DNA from: Spirochaetales bacterium | Lineage (GTDB): Bacteria > Spirochaetota > Spirochaetia > DSM-16054 > Sediminispirochaetaceae | DNA: 5,821 bases | Direction: 5' to 3' | NCBI GenBank assembly: GCA_021767325.1 | Contig: JAASTM010000177.1 | Coordinates: forward strand, 1 to 5,821 | Shown: positions 5,298 through 5,821 of the stretch, one piece after another | Position numbering within the stretch: position 1 is the stretch's first letter | Layout of the letters: every line of letters starts with the position of its first letter | Position numbers and translations under genes: made by a program | The notes under the pieces: model-generated | Told to the model about the DNA's origin: nothing | What the model saw: the letters and a program-made list of their open reading frames with translations, nothing else | Databases searched by the model: none

Positions 5298-5821
5298 GTC
5301 AATTCACTTATATCCTCGCCGGCAATTCGCGGAGGGCGGATTCCGTAACGGTGGACCTCCGGCAGGAGTTTAGCCGGCGGGTCGTCCAGTGCTATGCGGC
5401 CGGAGTCGAACACCACCATCCGGTCGGCGTGGGCCGCCGCCTTCTCTATGTCGTGCGTAACCAGCAGAACCGTGTGCCCGCCGCGGTGCAGATCCACCAC
5501 GTGCTGCAGCACCGACTGCACTCCGGGAAAATCGAGATTCGAGAACGGCTCGTCGAATACCACTACCTCCGGTTCCATAGCCAGTACCGAGGCTATCGCC
5601 AGACGCCGTTTTTCACCGCCGGAGAGTTGATGCGGGCGATGGTCGGCGAGTTTCTCGAGATCGAGGGTCTGCAATGCCTGGCTTACCCTTCGATCTACCT
5701 CCTCCGGTGACAGACGCAGGTTCTGCGGGCCGAATGCAATATCCTGGCGCACCGTCTGGCCGACAATCTGACTGTCGGCATCTTGAAACACCAGTCCTAC
5801 GGTTCGCCGGGCGTACTGCGG
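5285..5821 (-). CDS. ECF transporter ATP-binding subunit (EcfA/BioM/CbiO-like; N-terminus beyond the window)
   Basis: The motor ATPase of the ECF importer, membrane-associated through the T component encoded next. The right window edge cuts the gene, so Walker A is not seen. The visible 178 residues start P-Q-Y-A-R-R-T-V-G-L-V-F-Q-D-A-D-S-Q-I-V, the Q-loop region; the GTG at 5791 is an internal Val of V-F-Q-D, not a start. The rest is intact: ABC signature LSGGEKRRLAIASVLAMEPEV (66-86), Walker B VVVFDEP (86-92), D-loop SNLD (94-97), H-loop VTHD (His123), and a C-terminal tail of about 35 residues. The R-R-T-V-G-L-V-F-Q-x-x-D-x-Q opening and the following DIAFGP are typical of ECF ATPases rather than amino-acid or peptide importers. 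It is transcribed ahead of the T gene and ends 13 bp inside it. Whether a second ATPase or an S component lies upstream cannot be seen. Confidence 0.92.
   Translation of the reverse strand, partial: PQYARRTVGLVFQDADSQIVGQTVRQDIAFGPQNLRLSPEEVDRRVSQALQTLDLEKLADHRPHQLSGGEKRRLAIASVLAMEPEVVVFDEPFSNLDFPGVQSVLQHVVDLHRGGHTVLLVTHDIEKAAAHADRMVVFDSGRIALDDPPAKLLPEVHRYGIRPPRIAGEDISELTWLK

Noticed and set aside
5789..5791. GTG at 5791 (minus strand) as the start of the ATPase
   Set aside because: It is the Val of the V-F-Q-D Q-loop; family sequence continues upstream to the window edge, so the gene is cut by the edge rather than lacking Walker A.

Overview
The window is ordinary bacterial chromosome: about half G+C inside genes, AT-rich between them, with short intergenic gaps and mostly intact household genes. 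I see no insertion sequence, phage gene, CRISPR array, rRNA or tRNA. The gene set (a SurA/PrsA-like parvulin, a thioredoxin with an N-terminal extension, a full-length ArgA-type N-acetylglutamate synthase and an ECF transporter module) would fit a free-living spirochaete of the Spirochaeta/Sediminispirochaeta kind. That assignment rests on protein style only and is a low-confidence inference. The parvulin and thioredoxin are rich in Glu and Asp.

Layout, left to right. (1) Positions 1-904 (+): the 3' part of a parvulin-type peptidyl-prolyl isomerase gene, closed by a strong hairpin terminator at 927-958. (2) 1059-1412 (+): a stand-alone thioredoxin gene behind an AT-rich promoter region that holds a perfect tandem 8-bp repeat and a perfect 8-bp-arm palindrome. 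(3) 1476-2048 (-): a TetR-family repressor gene, convergent with the thioredoxin gene; a hairpin that probably works in both directions lies between them. (4) 2159-3265 and 3270-4583 (+): an xdhC/coxI-type gene followed 4 bp later by argA, forming a likely operon divergent from the TetR gene. The 110-bp divergent spacer carries near-mirror-image -10 elements. (5) 4557-5297 and 5285-5821 (-): an ECF-type transporter T component and the 3' part of its ATPase, overlapping by 13 bp. The T gene runs convergently into argA with a 27-bp overlap of coding sequence.

How the genes fit together. The TetR regulator is placed to control itself and the xdhC-argA operon. XdhC normally serves molybdenum hydroxylases (xanthine dehydrogenase, CO dehydrogenase and relatives), while ArgA makes N-acetylglutamate for arginine synthesis. 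No hydroxylase is in the window, so this pairing is the most curious piece of context. The ECF genes are the energizing part of a micronutrient importer whose substrate-binding S component lies outside the window. No clearly novel system is visible. The points worth following are regulatory architecture, the degenerate kinase-like domain of ArgA, and the gene pairing.
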